Positions 10,401-19,297 of a stretch of DNA of 64,000 nt are shown piece by piece. The stretch comes from Spirochaetota bacterium. GTDB lineage: Bacteria > Spirochaetota > UBA4802 > JAFGJZ01. Made by a program: the position numbers and the translations under genes. Numbering within the stretch: position 1 is the stretch's first letter; every line of letters starts with the position of its first letter. Under the pieces are notes generated by a model that saw only the letters and a list, made by a program, of their open reading frames with translations, ran no database searches and was not told where the DNA came from. The DNA is taken from positions 16,873-80,872 of the forward strand of contig JAFGRW010000105.1 of assembly GCA_016934935.1 (NCBI GenBank), read 5' to 3'.

Positions 10401-10711
10401 CTTTCTGAGGCCTTGGCTGGTAACCATAAAGACAATATGGTACTCCCCTGAGAAGTTGTACTGGATATTTCCTCGATTCCGTCAATACCTCTAAGTGCTT
10501 TTTCGATTGGTACTGTGACATAGCGGTCCATATCTTCAGGAGATGCCCCCGGCCACACGACCATAACACGTGAAAAAGGAAAAGTTATATCCGGCATCTC
10601 CTCCTTCTTGGTATTATCCCATGCAATAATCCCTCCTAAAATAACAGATATTGCGATAATATTTACCAAAAGGTGTCTGTGGGAAAACCACTCTATAATT
10701 CTACCAAACAT
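7499..10711 (-). CDS. RND efflux transporter permease (AcrB/HAE1-like)
   Basis: About 1070 residues, full length for an RND permease. It begins with the anchor helix and the EMPDITFPFSRVMVVWPGASPEDMD segment. The first helix bundle includes GMVVDDAIVVAENINR (the Asp-Asp proton-relay motif in helix 4), and the second includes GVVVNDSIVMISVL. Porter-domain segments such as SPVGTMKGEW and DVKEGNSANTISRMDNVR also fit. The start is the ATG at 10711, preceded by GGAG; a TTG further upstream is unlikely. No membrane-fusion or outer-membrane channel gene is adjacent, so its partners must be elsewhere. Substrates cannot be predicted. Confidence 0.9.
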   Translation of the reverse strand: MFGRIIEWFSHRHLLVNIIAISVILGGIIAWDNTKKEEMPDITFPFSRVMVVWPGASPEDMDRYVTVPIEKALRGIDGIEEISSTTSQGSTILSLWLPAKASESEMEDIVQDIRDAIDRVDLPDDIKDDPEVRVPNTTRFSVINISMYRESAKLFSNEDRKKVQQYARNLENSLLSLTSVSEISWRNYSVPQVNIYLDIAALNELNVSISEAISAIQNGSLRSPVGTMKGEWSRPEVKEDKRPEEETRSITIEKKSSKQSEFKDYKIIMDAELTKVDDLENLIIRMNFEGKAVYLKDIARIVPEFEESSAILKTNGYEAVTINVTKSSSAGIIDAVDEIRKKVEEFKKNSLAGTDINVVLVDDESIAVKDRLSMVSGNGILGFVLVVIFLFLFLNAKSGVWVAFGLPFSLCFTLIGMYILGYSINNTTLAAVIIVLGMVVDDAIVVAENINRLEAGGMPRKLAVVEGTERVFLPIIASIITTCVAFIPLFFFGGRFGVLNAFIPPVIFIMLFASLFESVFILPAHMSSSLFDSKKGATERSWFIKLEEGYQQILRFLLAHRKPVFILAVLLLLFAGFLFTTTMKYEMFPREESTQLRIEGEVAYGTLKKSTARKTEEVEAIIDEYVGNEVLSYETRIAQTRRSNAARENVFSIMIELVSLEKRDRKSSVIQKEIEQKLKRLKGFEKLEFSQGRFGSTSGNPIEVHVRDNNDETRKKLTRELLQAMKNYAPYINVDEERQLQDPEYLFKPKRTIAGSLNVSISRILSALRTAINGTVLYEVPENGDDVEYRITVEDKDRSNLKLLMNLPVLNNSNYPIPLGNVVDVKEGNSANTISRMDNVRATRIFSDIDASSGLTPVETAIYFEENIFPELLSRYPTSSIVYAGEVKDTRQSTGEFIYSVIAVLLLIYIILALLFDSLVKPFIIMATIPFAAVGIIFALKLHGISVYGFFSVVGCLGLIGVVVNDSIVMISVLEANYKTHPNIKKAIAAISEIAKTRLRAVILTTVTTVAGLLPTAYGILGYDSMLSDMMLVMAWGLIFGTVITLVFVPILYLIMYRIQHHVKDIANSN

Positions 10712-10811
10712 AAGCACTTTCTCCAAAAGGTTCGTACGTAAAAAGCATATTCGAGAGATATTTTACATAATACAAGGGAATAAAGAAGTTAATTTAATCT
10801 AGCCTGGTCAA

Positions 10812-11039
10812 TTATCTTTCAGGATCTATCAAAACTCCAAAAACATACACAAGTATTCCACCTGCAATAACACCTGCTCTTATTAACCAGGCAGTAACAG
10901 TTTCAAATTCAGAAAGCCATGAAAATATTCTTACCTCATAACCGATAAAGCGTGTTATCATAGATACTACACCCGCAATAGCAAAGAAAGCACCTGTAAT
11001 ACAAACAAGAAAAGAAACACCATTTCTTAAAGAATTCAT
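10812..11039 (-). CDS. small two-helix membrane protein
   Basis: About 75 residues starting at MNSLRNG, chosen because CGGGGTG precedes that ATG. Two predicted membrane helices (about residues 8-30 and 48-70) are separated by a polar loop, and the protein ends IDPER. No family recognised. It lies about 100 bases upstream of the RND permease on the same strand and could be co-transcribed with it. Confidence 0.5.
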   Translation of the reverse strand: MNSLRNGVSFLVCITGAFFAIAGVVSMITRFIGYEVRIFSWLSEFETVTAWLIRAGVIAGGILVYVFGVLIDPER

Positions 11040-11331
11040 TTTAACACCCCGAAAATACACGAAATTTTTTAACAATAGCATATTCAATTTAAAATTTTAA
11101 CTTAAGAGATTACAATAAAGCTAATACTCTCAAATTACGTTTATAAAACAATTAAATTAAATCAATTAATTAAAAATTGTTGTTTTTTATAAATTTCGAA
11201 TAGATCTGTTTTTTATAAAAAAGTCTTTTAGCCATCATTTACTGATATTACTACCTATAAAATTATCTTTACAAATAGAGGTGCAAGCATACTTTTGTAT
11301 GGAAATTATCGCTCGCATTTCCGGAGGAAAA

Positions 11332-12984
11332 ATGTTAAAATTAGATAAAAACAGCAAATTCACACCCCGTAAGGGACCTGTAGTATTTATTATAATGGAT
11401 GGTGTTGGCAATGCCCCCGAGTATCCGGGTAATGCATGCCTTCTTGCTCGCACTCCAACTCTTGATGCCTTAAAAGAGAAATATCTTAATACAGAAATTA
11501 AAGCTCATGGAACAGCTGTCGGACTTCCATCAGATGATGATATGGGCAATTCCGAAGTTGGGCATAACGCTTTAGGTGCCGGCCGTGTTTTTGACCAGGG
11601 AGCAAAACTTGTCGAAAAAGCTCTTTTGTCAGGAGACATTTTTACGACTGACTCATGGAAAGAAGTTGTTCAAAAACCTATTACCGATAATACAACTCTT
11701 CATTTTCTTGGCCTGCTATCAGATGGAAACGTACACTCGAATATATCTCACCTATTCAAGATGCTCGAACGCGCTGCAGACGAAGGTATTAAGAAAGTAC
11801 GCGTTCATATACTTCTTGACGGCCGTGATGTGCCGGAAACATCAGGGTTAACATATGTACAAGCTCTCGAAGAAGAGTTACAAAAACTGAATTCGCGCGG
11901 ACTGGACTTCCGTATTGCCTCTGGCGGCGGACGCATGATTACAACCATGGACAGATATGGTGCCGATTGGCGTATTGTCGAACGCGGATGGCAAGCACAT
12001 GTTCTTGGCGAGGCCCGCCCGTTCAAAACAGCAGAAGAAGCAATTGAAACTTTCCGCTCCGAGAAAGCAGGTCTTGCAGATCAATTTCTTCCATCTTTTA
12101 CCATAGTTGATGAAAACGGTCCTGTTGGAACAATCGAAGACGGAGATTCAGTTATATTTTTTAATTATCGTGGAGATCGCTCTATCGAGATCACCCAGGC
12201 ATTCGAACAGAAAGATTTTGACAAGTTCGACAGAAAGCGTTTCCCTGATGTAGTTTATGCCGGAATGATGGAATACGATGGCGATCTTCATTTACCTGAA
12301 AATTATCTTGTACAACCTCCGGCAATAGATAGATCAATTTCCGAGTATCTGGCTTCTGCAGGAGTAAAGCAGTTTGCAATATCTGAAACCCAGAAATTTG
12401 GGCATGTAACCTACTTCTGGAATGGAAATAAAACCGGTAAATTTAACGAAGAGACCGAAGTTTACAAAGAGATTCCATCTGACCTTGTGCCTTTCGAAGA
12501 GCGTCCTTGGATGAAAGCGGCCGAAATAACAGATGCTGTTATCGAAGCAATCGAAAGCGGCGAATACCCTTTTATACGTTTAAATTTTGCTAACGGCGAT
12601 ATGGTCGGTCATACCGGTCATCTTGAAGCAGCCATTACTGCGATGCAGGCTGTTGATCTATCAATTGAGCGACTTCTTCCTGTAATCGAAAAAGCCGGTG
12701 GTATTGCAGTAATCACAGCAGATCACGGTAATCTGGACGAAATGTGGGAAATGGACAAAAATGGAAATATTCTGTATGACAAAAACGGCAAACCTAAAAA
12801 AAGAACAGCTCATACACTAAACAAAGTACCGTTTATTATATTTGATCCTCAATACTCGGGCGAATATACTCTATCAAAACTTGAAAGTGAAGCCGGTCTT
12901 GGCAATGTTGCCGCTACACTCCTTAATCTATTAGGGTTCGAAAAACCTGAAGAGTATAACCCGTCTCTTATAGCATTTAAATAA
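11332..12984 (+). CDS. gpmI: 2,3-bisphosphoglycerate-independent phosphoglycerate mutase
   Basis: About 550 residues, somewhat longer than the typical ~510. It interconverts 3- and 2-phosphoglycerate in glycolysis through a phosphoserine intermediate. IIMDGVG is the first metal site, and Ser74 in MGNSEVGH is the phosphorylated serine. The second domain carries GRMITTMDR and LLDGRDVPETS. The C-terminal metal ligands are in NGDMVGHTGHLEA, TADHGN and THT-like RTAHTLNKVP. The start is at MLKLDKN, directly after GGAGG; an earlier GTG has no such site. The next gene begins one base after this stop. Confidence 0.95.
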   Translation: MLKLDKNSKFTPRKGPVVFIIMDGVGNAPEYPGNACLLARTPTLDALKEKYLNTEIKAHGTAVGLPSDDDMGNSEVGHNALGAGRVFDQGAKLVEKALLSGDIFTTDSWKEVVQKPITDNTTLHFLGLLSDGNVHSNISHLFKMLERAADEGIKKVRVHILLDGRDVPETSGLTYVQALEEELQKLNSRGLDFRIASGGGRMITTMDRYGADWRIVERGWQAHVLGEARPFKTAEEAIETFRSEKAGLADQFLPSFTIVDENGPVGTIEDGDSVIFFNYRGDRSIEITQAFEQKDFDKFDRKRFPDVVYAGMMEYDGDLHLPENYLVQPPAIDRSISEYLASAGVKQFAISETQKFGHVTYFWNGNKTGKFNEETEVYKEIPSDLVPFEERPWMKAAEITDAVIEAIESGEYPFIRLNFANGDMVGHTGHLEAAITAMQAVDLSIERLLPVIEKAGGIAVITADHGNLDEMWEMDKNGNILYDKNGKPKKRTAHTLNKVPFIIFDPQYSGEYTLSKLESEAGLGNVAATLLNLLGFEKPEEYNPSLIAFK

Positions 12985-12985
12985 A

Positions 12986-14434
12986 ATGTCAAAGATGACT
13001 CTTGTAATAGCATCAGCAGAAGCCTCCCCTTTCGTTTCAACGGGGGGGTTGGGAGAATCAGTCGGCACACTTGCCTCTTCATTGGCCAGTGATACCGTTG
13101 ATATCTTTCTTTTTTTGCCGCGTTACCGCTCGATAAATCTTCAAAACTTCAAGGCAAAAAAAGAGAAAACGGCCTTGACTGTCAATCCTGGCGTTACTAG
13201 CCGAACCGCGGCATTATATGTTTCCAATCATATTCCAGGTGTTAAAACAATATTCATTGAACATAACGAACTGTTTGATCGCGAGGGTATTTATGGACAA
13301 GACGGCATGGACTATTCAGATAACTGTGCCAGATTTTCATTCTTTTCCCATGCGGTTATCTCGGCCTTGCCACTTTTAAGAATTGAACCTGATATATTAA
13401 TGTGCCACGATTGGCACTGTGCATTAATTCCTTTACTTACTAAAACTATATATACCGGTTTAAAACAGCTTGAATCGGCAAAGTCGGTTTTTACTATTCA
13501 CTCAATGGACTATCAAGGAATTTTTCCTGCTACAGACATTATCTGGACTGGTATAGGTTGGGACGGGTATACGGACGATAATCTAAAATTCAATGATTCA
13601 ATAAATTTTGTTAAAAGCGCTATTCTATGGTCCGACGCGGTTATCACACTTAGTGACAATTATGCTATTGAAATATGTGATAATCATGAAGATCCATTAT
13701 CTACATTGCTGCACGACAAAGGCGTAACCGGCATTGCACTAGGCATTGATTACGACAGTTTCAATCCAGCTAGCGACAAATTAATTACCACTCGCTTCCA
13801 TGTTAACGATATGGTTGGGAAAGAATCCTGTAAATCTGCTCTTCAACGAAACGCAGGTCTTCCACTTGATTCTGACAAACCATTGATGTCCCTCTTTGGT
13901 CCATTAACCTTTTCAAAAGGAATGAAAATATTTGCGGATGCCGTAGGTCCAGCACTTAACAAACTTGATTTCCAATGTATCGTATGCGGAATGGGTGATT
14001 TAATCATCGAACAACAGTTTGAGTATCTTAAAAAAATCTTTCCAGGTAAATTTTCGTATATAAAGAATGCCGATCAAAAACTGTTTAGAACTCTTATTGC
14101 CGGTTCAGATTTTTTTGTTATTCCGTCTACCAACGAACCTTATCAGCTTAATACATTATACGCTGCAAGATACGGTGCTGTACCACTGTTAACCCGGCGG
14201 GGATCTCTCAAGGACAACATGTCTTGCTGGGACAGTATCTCGGAAGATGGCGTCTGCATTTCAACACCCGATATTGACGAATTTTCTATAAATCAACTAA
14301 TCATTTCCTCGATAAAGACATACTCAACTCCTGATTTTGTGTCACTGCAGCAAAATACGATGAAAATCCAATATTCTATTCAAAAATCTGCCCAACGCTT
14401 CATCAGTCTCTTTAAGAAACTTATTAATAAATAA
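12986..14434 (+). CDS. glycogen/starch synthase-like GT5 protein, probably catalytically altered
   Basis: 482 residues with the full GlgA fold: N-terminal STGGLGESVGTL, CHDWH (140-144), FTIHSMDYQGIF (169-180), GIDYDSFNP and C-terminal EPYQLNTLYAARYGAVPLLTRR. Glycogen synthases transfer glucose from ADP-glucose to alpha-glucan. Several hallmark residues differ here: the Lys of K-x-G-G-L is Ser18; the Arg of S-R-L-T-x-Q-K-G is Pro306 (Lys311 is kept); the E-P-C-G-L acceptor loop reads E384-P-Y-Q-L; and the T-G-G-L loop after the Arg pair is shortened to GSL. I infer reduced, changed or lost synthase activity. It starts one base after the gpmI stop and depends on it for translation or has a weak ribosome site. 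Confidence 0.75.
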   Translation: MSKMTLVIASAEASPFVSTGGLGESVGTLASSLASDTVDIFLFLPRYRSINLQNFKAKKEKTALTVNPGVTSRTAALYVSNHIPGVKTIFIEHNELFDREGIYGQDGMDYSDNCARFSFFSHAVISALPLLRIEPDILMCHDWHCALIPLLTKTIYTGLKQLESAKSVFTIHSMDYQGIFPATDIIWTGIGWDGYTDDNLKFNDSINFVKSAILWSDAVITLSDNYAIEICDNHEDPLSTLLHDKGVTGIALGIDYDSFNPASDKLITTRFHVNDMVGKESCKSALQRNAGLPLDSDKPLMSLFGPLTFSKGMKIFADAVGPALNKLDFQCIVCGMGDLIIEQQFEYLKKIFPGKFSYIKNADQKLFRTLIAGSDFFVIPSTNEPYQLNTLYAARYGAVPLLTRRGSLKDNMSCWDSISEDGVCISTPDIDEFSINQLIISSIKTYSTPDFVSLQQNTMKIQYSIQKSAQRFISLFKKLINK

Positions 14435-14592
14435 ATTTGTAAAATCCGTATAATCATATTTCCAATACTGTTTATTACTACTGATAATAAAATTGCCTGT
14501 TATTATCGACTTTACATTACTTAAGTATTATGTCATATTTGCCGATATAACGAATGAGATATTTTTTATACAGAATACTACAGGGAGAATGT

Positions 14593-15825
14593 ATGAAGTA
14601 TTATTTAATAGTTCTTTTATCCGTTTCACTTTTGTACACTTCTCTTTATTGTCAGGAAACAGGAAAAAAAGATACTCCGGTTGAAAAAAGCAGTACCGAA
14701 ACTGCAACTGATGATAAAACAGAAGATAAAGCAGATATAAAAAAGGATGAATCCGCTGCTGCAAAAGATAAAGATGTAGATATTTCTGATAAACAGCGTG
14801 AAAATGATATAAAAGGGGCCGCCTATATTCGTAAAACCCTGAAATTCGGCATGCAAAAAGAGCGAGCTATCGCTATTCGTAATATTGACCGTATTAAGAC
14901 CCCCTCTCTCAAGAAAGAGTTGATTGATGAAGTAATAAATAATCTTGACGATGAAAAAAACACCTCGGTCATAATTAACACAATTAATCTTGCCAGTCGT
15001 GAAAAACGGAAAGACGCAGCATCTAAACTTACTCCATTTCTTTCTCATCCGGAAAACGATGTTAAAATAGCGGCAGTTTACGCAATAAAAGATCTTGAAG
15101 CTAAAGAGACCGCTCCCGAACTGATAAAAGAGCTCAAATCTCAGGATTTTTCGGTCAATTCCAATTTCATCGAAGGTCTGCTGGTTACTCTTGGTGCCTT
15201 TGAAGAAAAATCTCTTTATGATTTCGCAAAAAAGACTATTGATGACCCGGATACAACCGCATTTCACAGGTTAAGACTTATTCTGTTTCTGGGAGACAGT
15301 AAAACCAGCGCTGCTGCCCCATATCTAAAAGAAGTTTTTTCTAATGAAGATGAAGATTTGAGTCTAAGATCGTACGCAGTAAGCGCCCTTTCACGTATGG
15401 ATGAAAAAAGTGCTATTGCGGATATTAATAAAGAAATTGAAAAAATTGACTCTTTTCCTTTTAAAAAAAAGCAGCGCTATTATAACTTTTACATCTATTG
15501 TGTAACCTCTCTTGTAAAACTGGGAGATCCGAAGGCCTATCCGAGACTCGAAGAATCACTGAAAAGCGACAATGCTGCTGTTAGACTTCAATCAATACAG
15601 CTTATGAAAGACTTAAAAGATAAAAGATCAATTGACATTTTAAAGTATAAGGCGGAATATGATCAAAATAGTAGAGTTAGAAATGAAGCAAAAAAAGTAC
15701 TGAAAGAGCAATTTGATGTCGATCTCGATAAAGATAAAAAGTCTGATAAAGAAAAAAAAGAAGATTCTATCGTCGATGACCCTGGCGAGACCATGGATAC
15801 GGAAGAGGATGCCGAATCTGAATAG
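14593..15825 (+). CDS. exported HEAT-repeat protein with charged linker and tail
   Basis: About 410 residues starting at MKYYLIVLL, with GGGAG before the ATG. A signal sequence ends near SLYC-QE, so it may be a lipoprotein with a loose lipobox. A Lys/Asp/Glu-rich linker follows to about residue 65. After it come HEAT-type helical repeats, for example KIAAVYAIKDLEAKETAPELIKELKS, RSYAVSALSRMDEKSAI and RLQSIQLMKDLKDKRSIDILK. The tail is strongly acidic. HEAT arrays are protein-binding scaffolds; the partner is unknown. Its end overlaps the next gene. Confidence 0.7.
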   Translation: MKYYLIVLLSVSLLYTSLYCQETGKKDTPVEKSSTETATDDKTEDKADIKKDESAAAKDKDVDISDKQRENDIKGAAYIRKTLKFGMQKERAIAIRNIDRIKTPSLKKELIDEVINNLDDEKNTSVIINTINLASREKRKDAASKLTPFLSHPENDVKIAAVYAIKDLEAKETAPELIKELKSQDFSVNSNFIEGLLVTLGAFEEKSLYDFAKKTIDDPDTTAFHRLRLILFLGDSKTSAAAPYLKEVFSNEDEDLSLRSYAVSALSRMDEKSAIADINKEIEKIDSFPFKKKQRYYNFYIYCVTSLVKLGDPKAYPRLEESLKSDNAAVRLQSIQLMKDLKDKRSIDILKYKAEYDQNSRVRNEAKKVLKEQFDVDLDKDKKSDKEKKEDSIVDDPGETMDTEEDAESE

Positions 15826-16261
15826 GGAAGATAGCCCCAAAATAGTGCTATATTCCACAAACGCTTACGAGCGTAGACCTCTTTTTAACAGATTAAAAGA
15901 GATAATTTATTTATCTTTTTTTGTAATTATGTCTGCGGTCGTATCACTGATTATAATGAATCTTGTAACCTACCCAATTTTAATTATTGTACAAAAAGGT
16001 ACAAAATACTTTACCGATATATTTATATTATCAGTTATTGCGCTTATATCCCTTTATATACTCACAAAACTCGTTTCAACAATCAGATACTATATCTCCA
16101 GTGGTCTTTCGGTATCACAAATAATTCCTCAAATAATCGTAGGAAGAATAAAGGCATTAATTATTTTTATAACATCCCTGGTTTTTATTTCAATACTAAT
16201 AATTGGTCTCTATTCACTGTTTTCGTACAATACAAGACTGATAATCAATCTCTTTTCATAA
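15809..16261 (+). CDS. small membrane protein, three to four helices
   Basis: About 150 residues from the ATG at 15809 (MPNLNRED), which overlaps the HEAT-repeat gene by 17 bases. The frame stays open further upstream, but that stretch is antisense-like low complexity inside the neighbour and is not called. Hydrophobic segments lie at roughly 30-55, 65-85 and 115-140. No family recognised. The overlap suggests coupled translation with the exported HEAT protein. GAAGAGG abuts the ATG closely, so the exact start is uncertain. Confidence 0.55.
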   Translation: MPNLNREDSPKIVLYSTNAYERRPLFNRLKEIIYLSFFVIMSAVVSLIIMNLVTYPILIIVQKGTKYFTDIFILSVIALISLYILTKLVSTIRYYISSGLSVSQIIPQIIVGRIKALIIFITSLVFISILIIGLYSLFSYNTRLIINLFS

Positions 16262-16277
16262 TTAAGGTAACGAATTA

Positions 16278-17240
16278 ATGGCTTCTCTTATAAATTTTGA
16301 TAAATATTTTGCAAATTTTCCTCAGATGGAAAGGGAAACAGATTTTGATTTTTTTTGGAAGAATTCCCTTATAGATTTAAAACGTATTGCTATAGAACCG
16401 GTTTCTCACGAGAATACCCGGCTTTCATCTCCCCGTTTTACAGTTATGGATATTGCATACAAGAGCTTTGGCAAAACAGCGGTACAAGCAAGACTCTACA
16501 TGCCAAAGAAAAGAAAACATCCGCGGCCAGTAATAATTATTCACGATTACCTTGAAGCCACAGCGTTTAAAGGTTATAAACTTGAAACTGATTTCGCCTA
16601 TCTTTTTTTGACTCTTCGTGGGCATCAGATACTTAAAGGAATTGATTTCCATAATCAGAAGAAAGGATTCGAGGTCGAATCCCCAGGTTATATGATCGAG
16701 AACATTATGGATCCCGAGAACTACTATCTTAAAGGAGTTTATCTTGACTGTTATCGTGCAATTGACCTGTTAAGATTGTATAAGGATATTGACTGCTCCT
16801 CTATAGGTGTAATCGGCAAAGGGATCGGAGGAGCCGCAGCCGCTTTCTGTGCATCCTCTTCAAAACGTATTAGTGCGGTTGTTTTAGACTCACTATCTTT
16901 CGCTGATTTACCTAAAAGCCAAAACCTGGCCGAAGGCCCAGTTACAACTGAAATAAATGATTTTGTGAGCAGTGCGCGTGGTAAAAGAAAAATACTTCGT
17001 CGCAATCTAAGTTATTTTGATGCAGTTCATTTTTGTGACAGATTCGAAACACCTTTGCTAATGACCACTGGTATTAAATCTGTTACCGCCCCGGCCGAAT
17101 GTATTTTCTCTTTTTTTAATGCTTCTGTAAGCTGCGACAAAACCATGGAAATTTATCCCGATGACGGGGAAAGCGCAGGAGGCGCACATCAATTTAAAAA
17201 AAGCCTATCATGGCTGAAGAAAATGGTATATATTAAATAA
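16278..17240 (+). CDS. CE7 (acetyl xylan esterase/deacetylase)-like protein lacking the catalytic triad
   Basis: 320 residues that align along their length with carbohydrate esterase family 7: FDFFWKNSL near residue 25, YKSFGKTAVQARLYMP, a YYLKGVYLDCYRAIDLL helix, the nucleophile-elbow strand and the C-terminal PLLMTTGI segment. All three catalytic positions are replaced. The elbow reads GKGIGG instead of GGSQGG (Ser to Gly182), the acid position is Ser268 instead of Asp, and the G-H-E histidine position is Glu298. I therefore infer a non-hydrolytic alpha/beta-hydrolase fold protein, perhaps binding or regulatory. It is 16 bases after the membrane-protein gene, with AAGG upstream. Confidence 0.7.
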   Translation: MASLINFDKYFANFPQMERETDFDFFWKNSLIDLKRIAIEPVSHENTRLSSPRFTVMDIAYKSFGKTAVQARLYMPKKRKHPRPVIIIHDYLEATAFKGYKLETDFAYLFLTLRGHQILKGIDFHNQKKGFEVESPGYMIENIMDPENYYLKGVYLDCYRAIDLLRLYKDIDCSSIGVIGKGIGGAAAAFCASSSKRISAVVLDSLSFADLPKSQNLAEGPVTTEINDFVSSARGKRKILRRNLSYFDAVHFCDRFETPLLMTTGIKSVTAPAECIFSFFNASVSCDKTMEIYPDDGESAGGAHQFKKSLSWLKKMVYIK

Positions 17241-17264
17241 TTTGCCCATTACCATTATACCGTC

Positions 17265-19289
17265 TTATGGAATATAATAACCACCCCACTCAACACCACG
17301 TTCACCTTTCGACTCTACCTCTATCGATACATTTGACCACCAACCGGAATAATGTGGTTTTCTCAAACTCTTATAAACCACTACGTATCTATACTCTTCC
17401 TGTTTACGTATTAATTGGTAAATCATTCTCAAATCTGATACCTTGCGTGCTTCGATAAACATCCCGCCGGTTTTGTCACAAATATCCTGCAAAACCGGAT
17501 TGCTTCCTGATAGAGAAACAATATATACAGGAACATAATGACAACGGGCATAATCAATAATGATATTTTCACTGTACTGCTCAAATGAATCTTCAGAAAC
17601 AATTCCGTCTGTAAATAAAACCACTGCGCGTTTAGAATCTGTTTTTAAAAGTTCAGATACAGCATTATATATAACCCGTCCTATATTTTTACTGCCTCCG
17701 TATATTCCATCACGAAGTGCCTTTTGAATTCGACGACGGGACCAGTCGTAATCATTTGCGGTTATATAATCATCCGAAAAATCAAACACTTTTACAGAAT
17801 CACTTTTCTTCATCTCTGTAAGAATAAAATCCGCGCTCCAGACAAGTTCCTCTTTCCACTGATCCATTCCCTCAGAACGATCCACACAAAAAATCATGGT
17901 CGAACTCGCCGGTTTATCTTTCAAATAATTTATCGAAACACTCTGAATTCTTGCACTGTCTTCTGTAACATAAAACTCTTCAGATTTAAGAGCATAGACC
18001 GGATCACCGGTGCGATCACGAACGGAAACATAAAAAGCCACTGTCGGATAATTCGAAATATCAACAGATTTTATTTCGATATCAAGATTTGTATACCGTT
18101 TTTGAACAGGAGAGAAAACGGACAATCGCTCCTTATCGTGATCAAGTGCATAAAGAAAATCATCCCTGTCAAAAACAGCTGAATACAGCCTTGAAAACCC
18201 GTTTTGGTTATTTTCACCCCATGAATCAAACACCGTCAGAGAATCAGTTTTAGGGTTAATTATTATTAGACCTTCCAATGAATCACTAACAATAATTTTA
18301 TCCCGATTAACAGAAATACCCCGTGGAGATTTAATAGCCGCATTTGTAATATTACGTATAAAATTTCCAGATGTATCATATACGGATACCCGGGAATTAC
18401 CGGTATCCGTTACGTAAACCAGTTTATCCAAAAAGGCAACATCTGTTGGATTTTGAAACTCTCCATCGTAATTTCCTTTTTTGCCAAACTGCAATATAAA
18501 TTTTCCCTCTTTTGAAAAAAGCTGTACACGGTGATTACCGCTATCAACTACGAATATTCCCGAATTATCATCGAAGCAAACCCCTTGTGGACCTCTGAAT
18601 TGCCCATCACCTGCTCCTGATCCACCAAAAGAAAATTTTTCATTGAAGTTCAAATCGGTGCAATAAACAATGTCTCTCGCAAAATCTGAAAAGAGTAAAA
18701 AGTTATCTTTTATATCAAGACCGTAAAGACGCGATTCGAGAGCAGGTTTGTAGGTATCCAGTCCCTCTCCTGAATCATTAATTTTTACAACTCTTCCTGA
18801 ATTAAACGAAACAATATAGATATTTTTTTCAGAATCAACAGAAGTATCGGTAGGATATCTGAAATGGTAACTGCGCAGCTCGCGGGATTCAAGATTTTTT
18901 ACATGAGTAAACTCGGTTTCCATTGGTGGTTGCATGGGATAAACACGGTGATAACGGAGCATATCTATCTTGTTTTGCACAGAAGCGTCGTTAGAAATAT
19001 CAAAGAGATACTCCCACTCTCTTAAAGCAGCATCCGTGTATCCTGCCAGGCGGTAGGCTCTTGCCAAATATTCCCGGGCCTGATGATACTCGGGATAAAC
19101 AGTCAAAGCAGTTCTGAAAAATTCAACTGAACCTAAATAACTGTAATTATTAAAAAGTATTACACCCTTCTTGAAGTGATCACGGGCTATTTCGTAAGAG
19201 ACACTGCCCTGACCTACAGAAACTAACGGTAAAAAAGCTGCAAAAACCAGGGATAGTAGAAAAGCTTTTCTTAAAGATCGATTTCGCAT
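17265..19289 (-). CDS. exported TPR / NHL-propeller / VWA protein
   Basis: 674 residues with a signal peptide (to about SVGQG). TPR-like helices follow at about 35-110, then a six-bladed NHL-type propeller at about 130-385, with blades such as GGSGAGDGQFRGPQGVCFDDNSGIFVVDSGNHRVQLFSKEG. A beta domain precedes a VWA domain from about residue 465. The VWA metal site reads DRSEG instead of the usual D-x-S-x-S, so metal binding may be altered; VVLFTDG supplies a further Asp. NHL and VWA domains bind proteins, which suggests a periplasmic or surface scaffold. It starts 8 bases after uvrA and is the last gene of that transcript. Confidence 0.75.
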   Translation of the reverse strand: MRNRSLRKAFLLSLVFAAFLPLVSVGQGSVSYEIARDHFKKGVILFNNYSYLGSVEFFRTALTVYPEYHQAREYLARAYRLAGYTDAALREWEYLFDISNDASVQNKIDMLRYHRVYPMQPPMETEFTHVKNLESRELRSYHFRYPTDTSVDSEKNIYIVSFNSGRVVKINDSGEGLDTYKPALESRLYGLDIKDNFLLFSDFARDIVYCTDLNFNEKFSFGGSGAGDGQFRGPQGVCFDDNSGIFVVDSGNHRVQLFSKEGKFILQFGKKGNYDGEFQNPTDVAFLDKLVYVTDTGNSRVSVYDTSGNFIRNITNAAIKSPRGISVNRDKIIVSDSLEGLIIINPKTDSLTVFDSWGENNQNGFSRLYSAVFDRDDFLYALDHDKERLSVFSPVQKRYTNLDIEIKSVDISNYPTVAFYVSVRDRTGDPVYALKSEEFYVTEDSARIQSVSINYLKDKPASSTMIFCVDRSEGMDQWKEELVWSADFILTEMKKSDSVKVFDFSDDYITANDYDWSRRRIQKALRDGIYGGSKNIGRVIYNAVSELLKTDSKRAVVLFTDGIVSEDSFEQYSENIIIDYARCHYVPVYIVSLSGSNPVLQDICDKTGGMFIEARKVSDLRMIYQLIRKQEEYRYVVVYKSLRKPHYSGWWSNVSIEVESKGERGVEWGGYYIP

Positions 19290-19297
19290 TTATCATC

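Noticed and set aside
14626..15267. 213-codon minus-strand frame
   Set aside because: Antisense to the HEAT-repeat gene; Phe- and Ile-rich as expected for the complement of Lys/Glu-rich coding sequence.
15713..15808. Upstream extension of the small membrane-protein gene
   Set aside because: It lies inside the HEAT gene and encodes poly-Lys from that gene's Glu/Lys tail; the ATG at 15809 is better placed.
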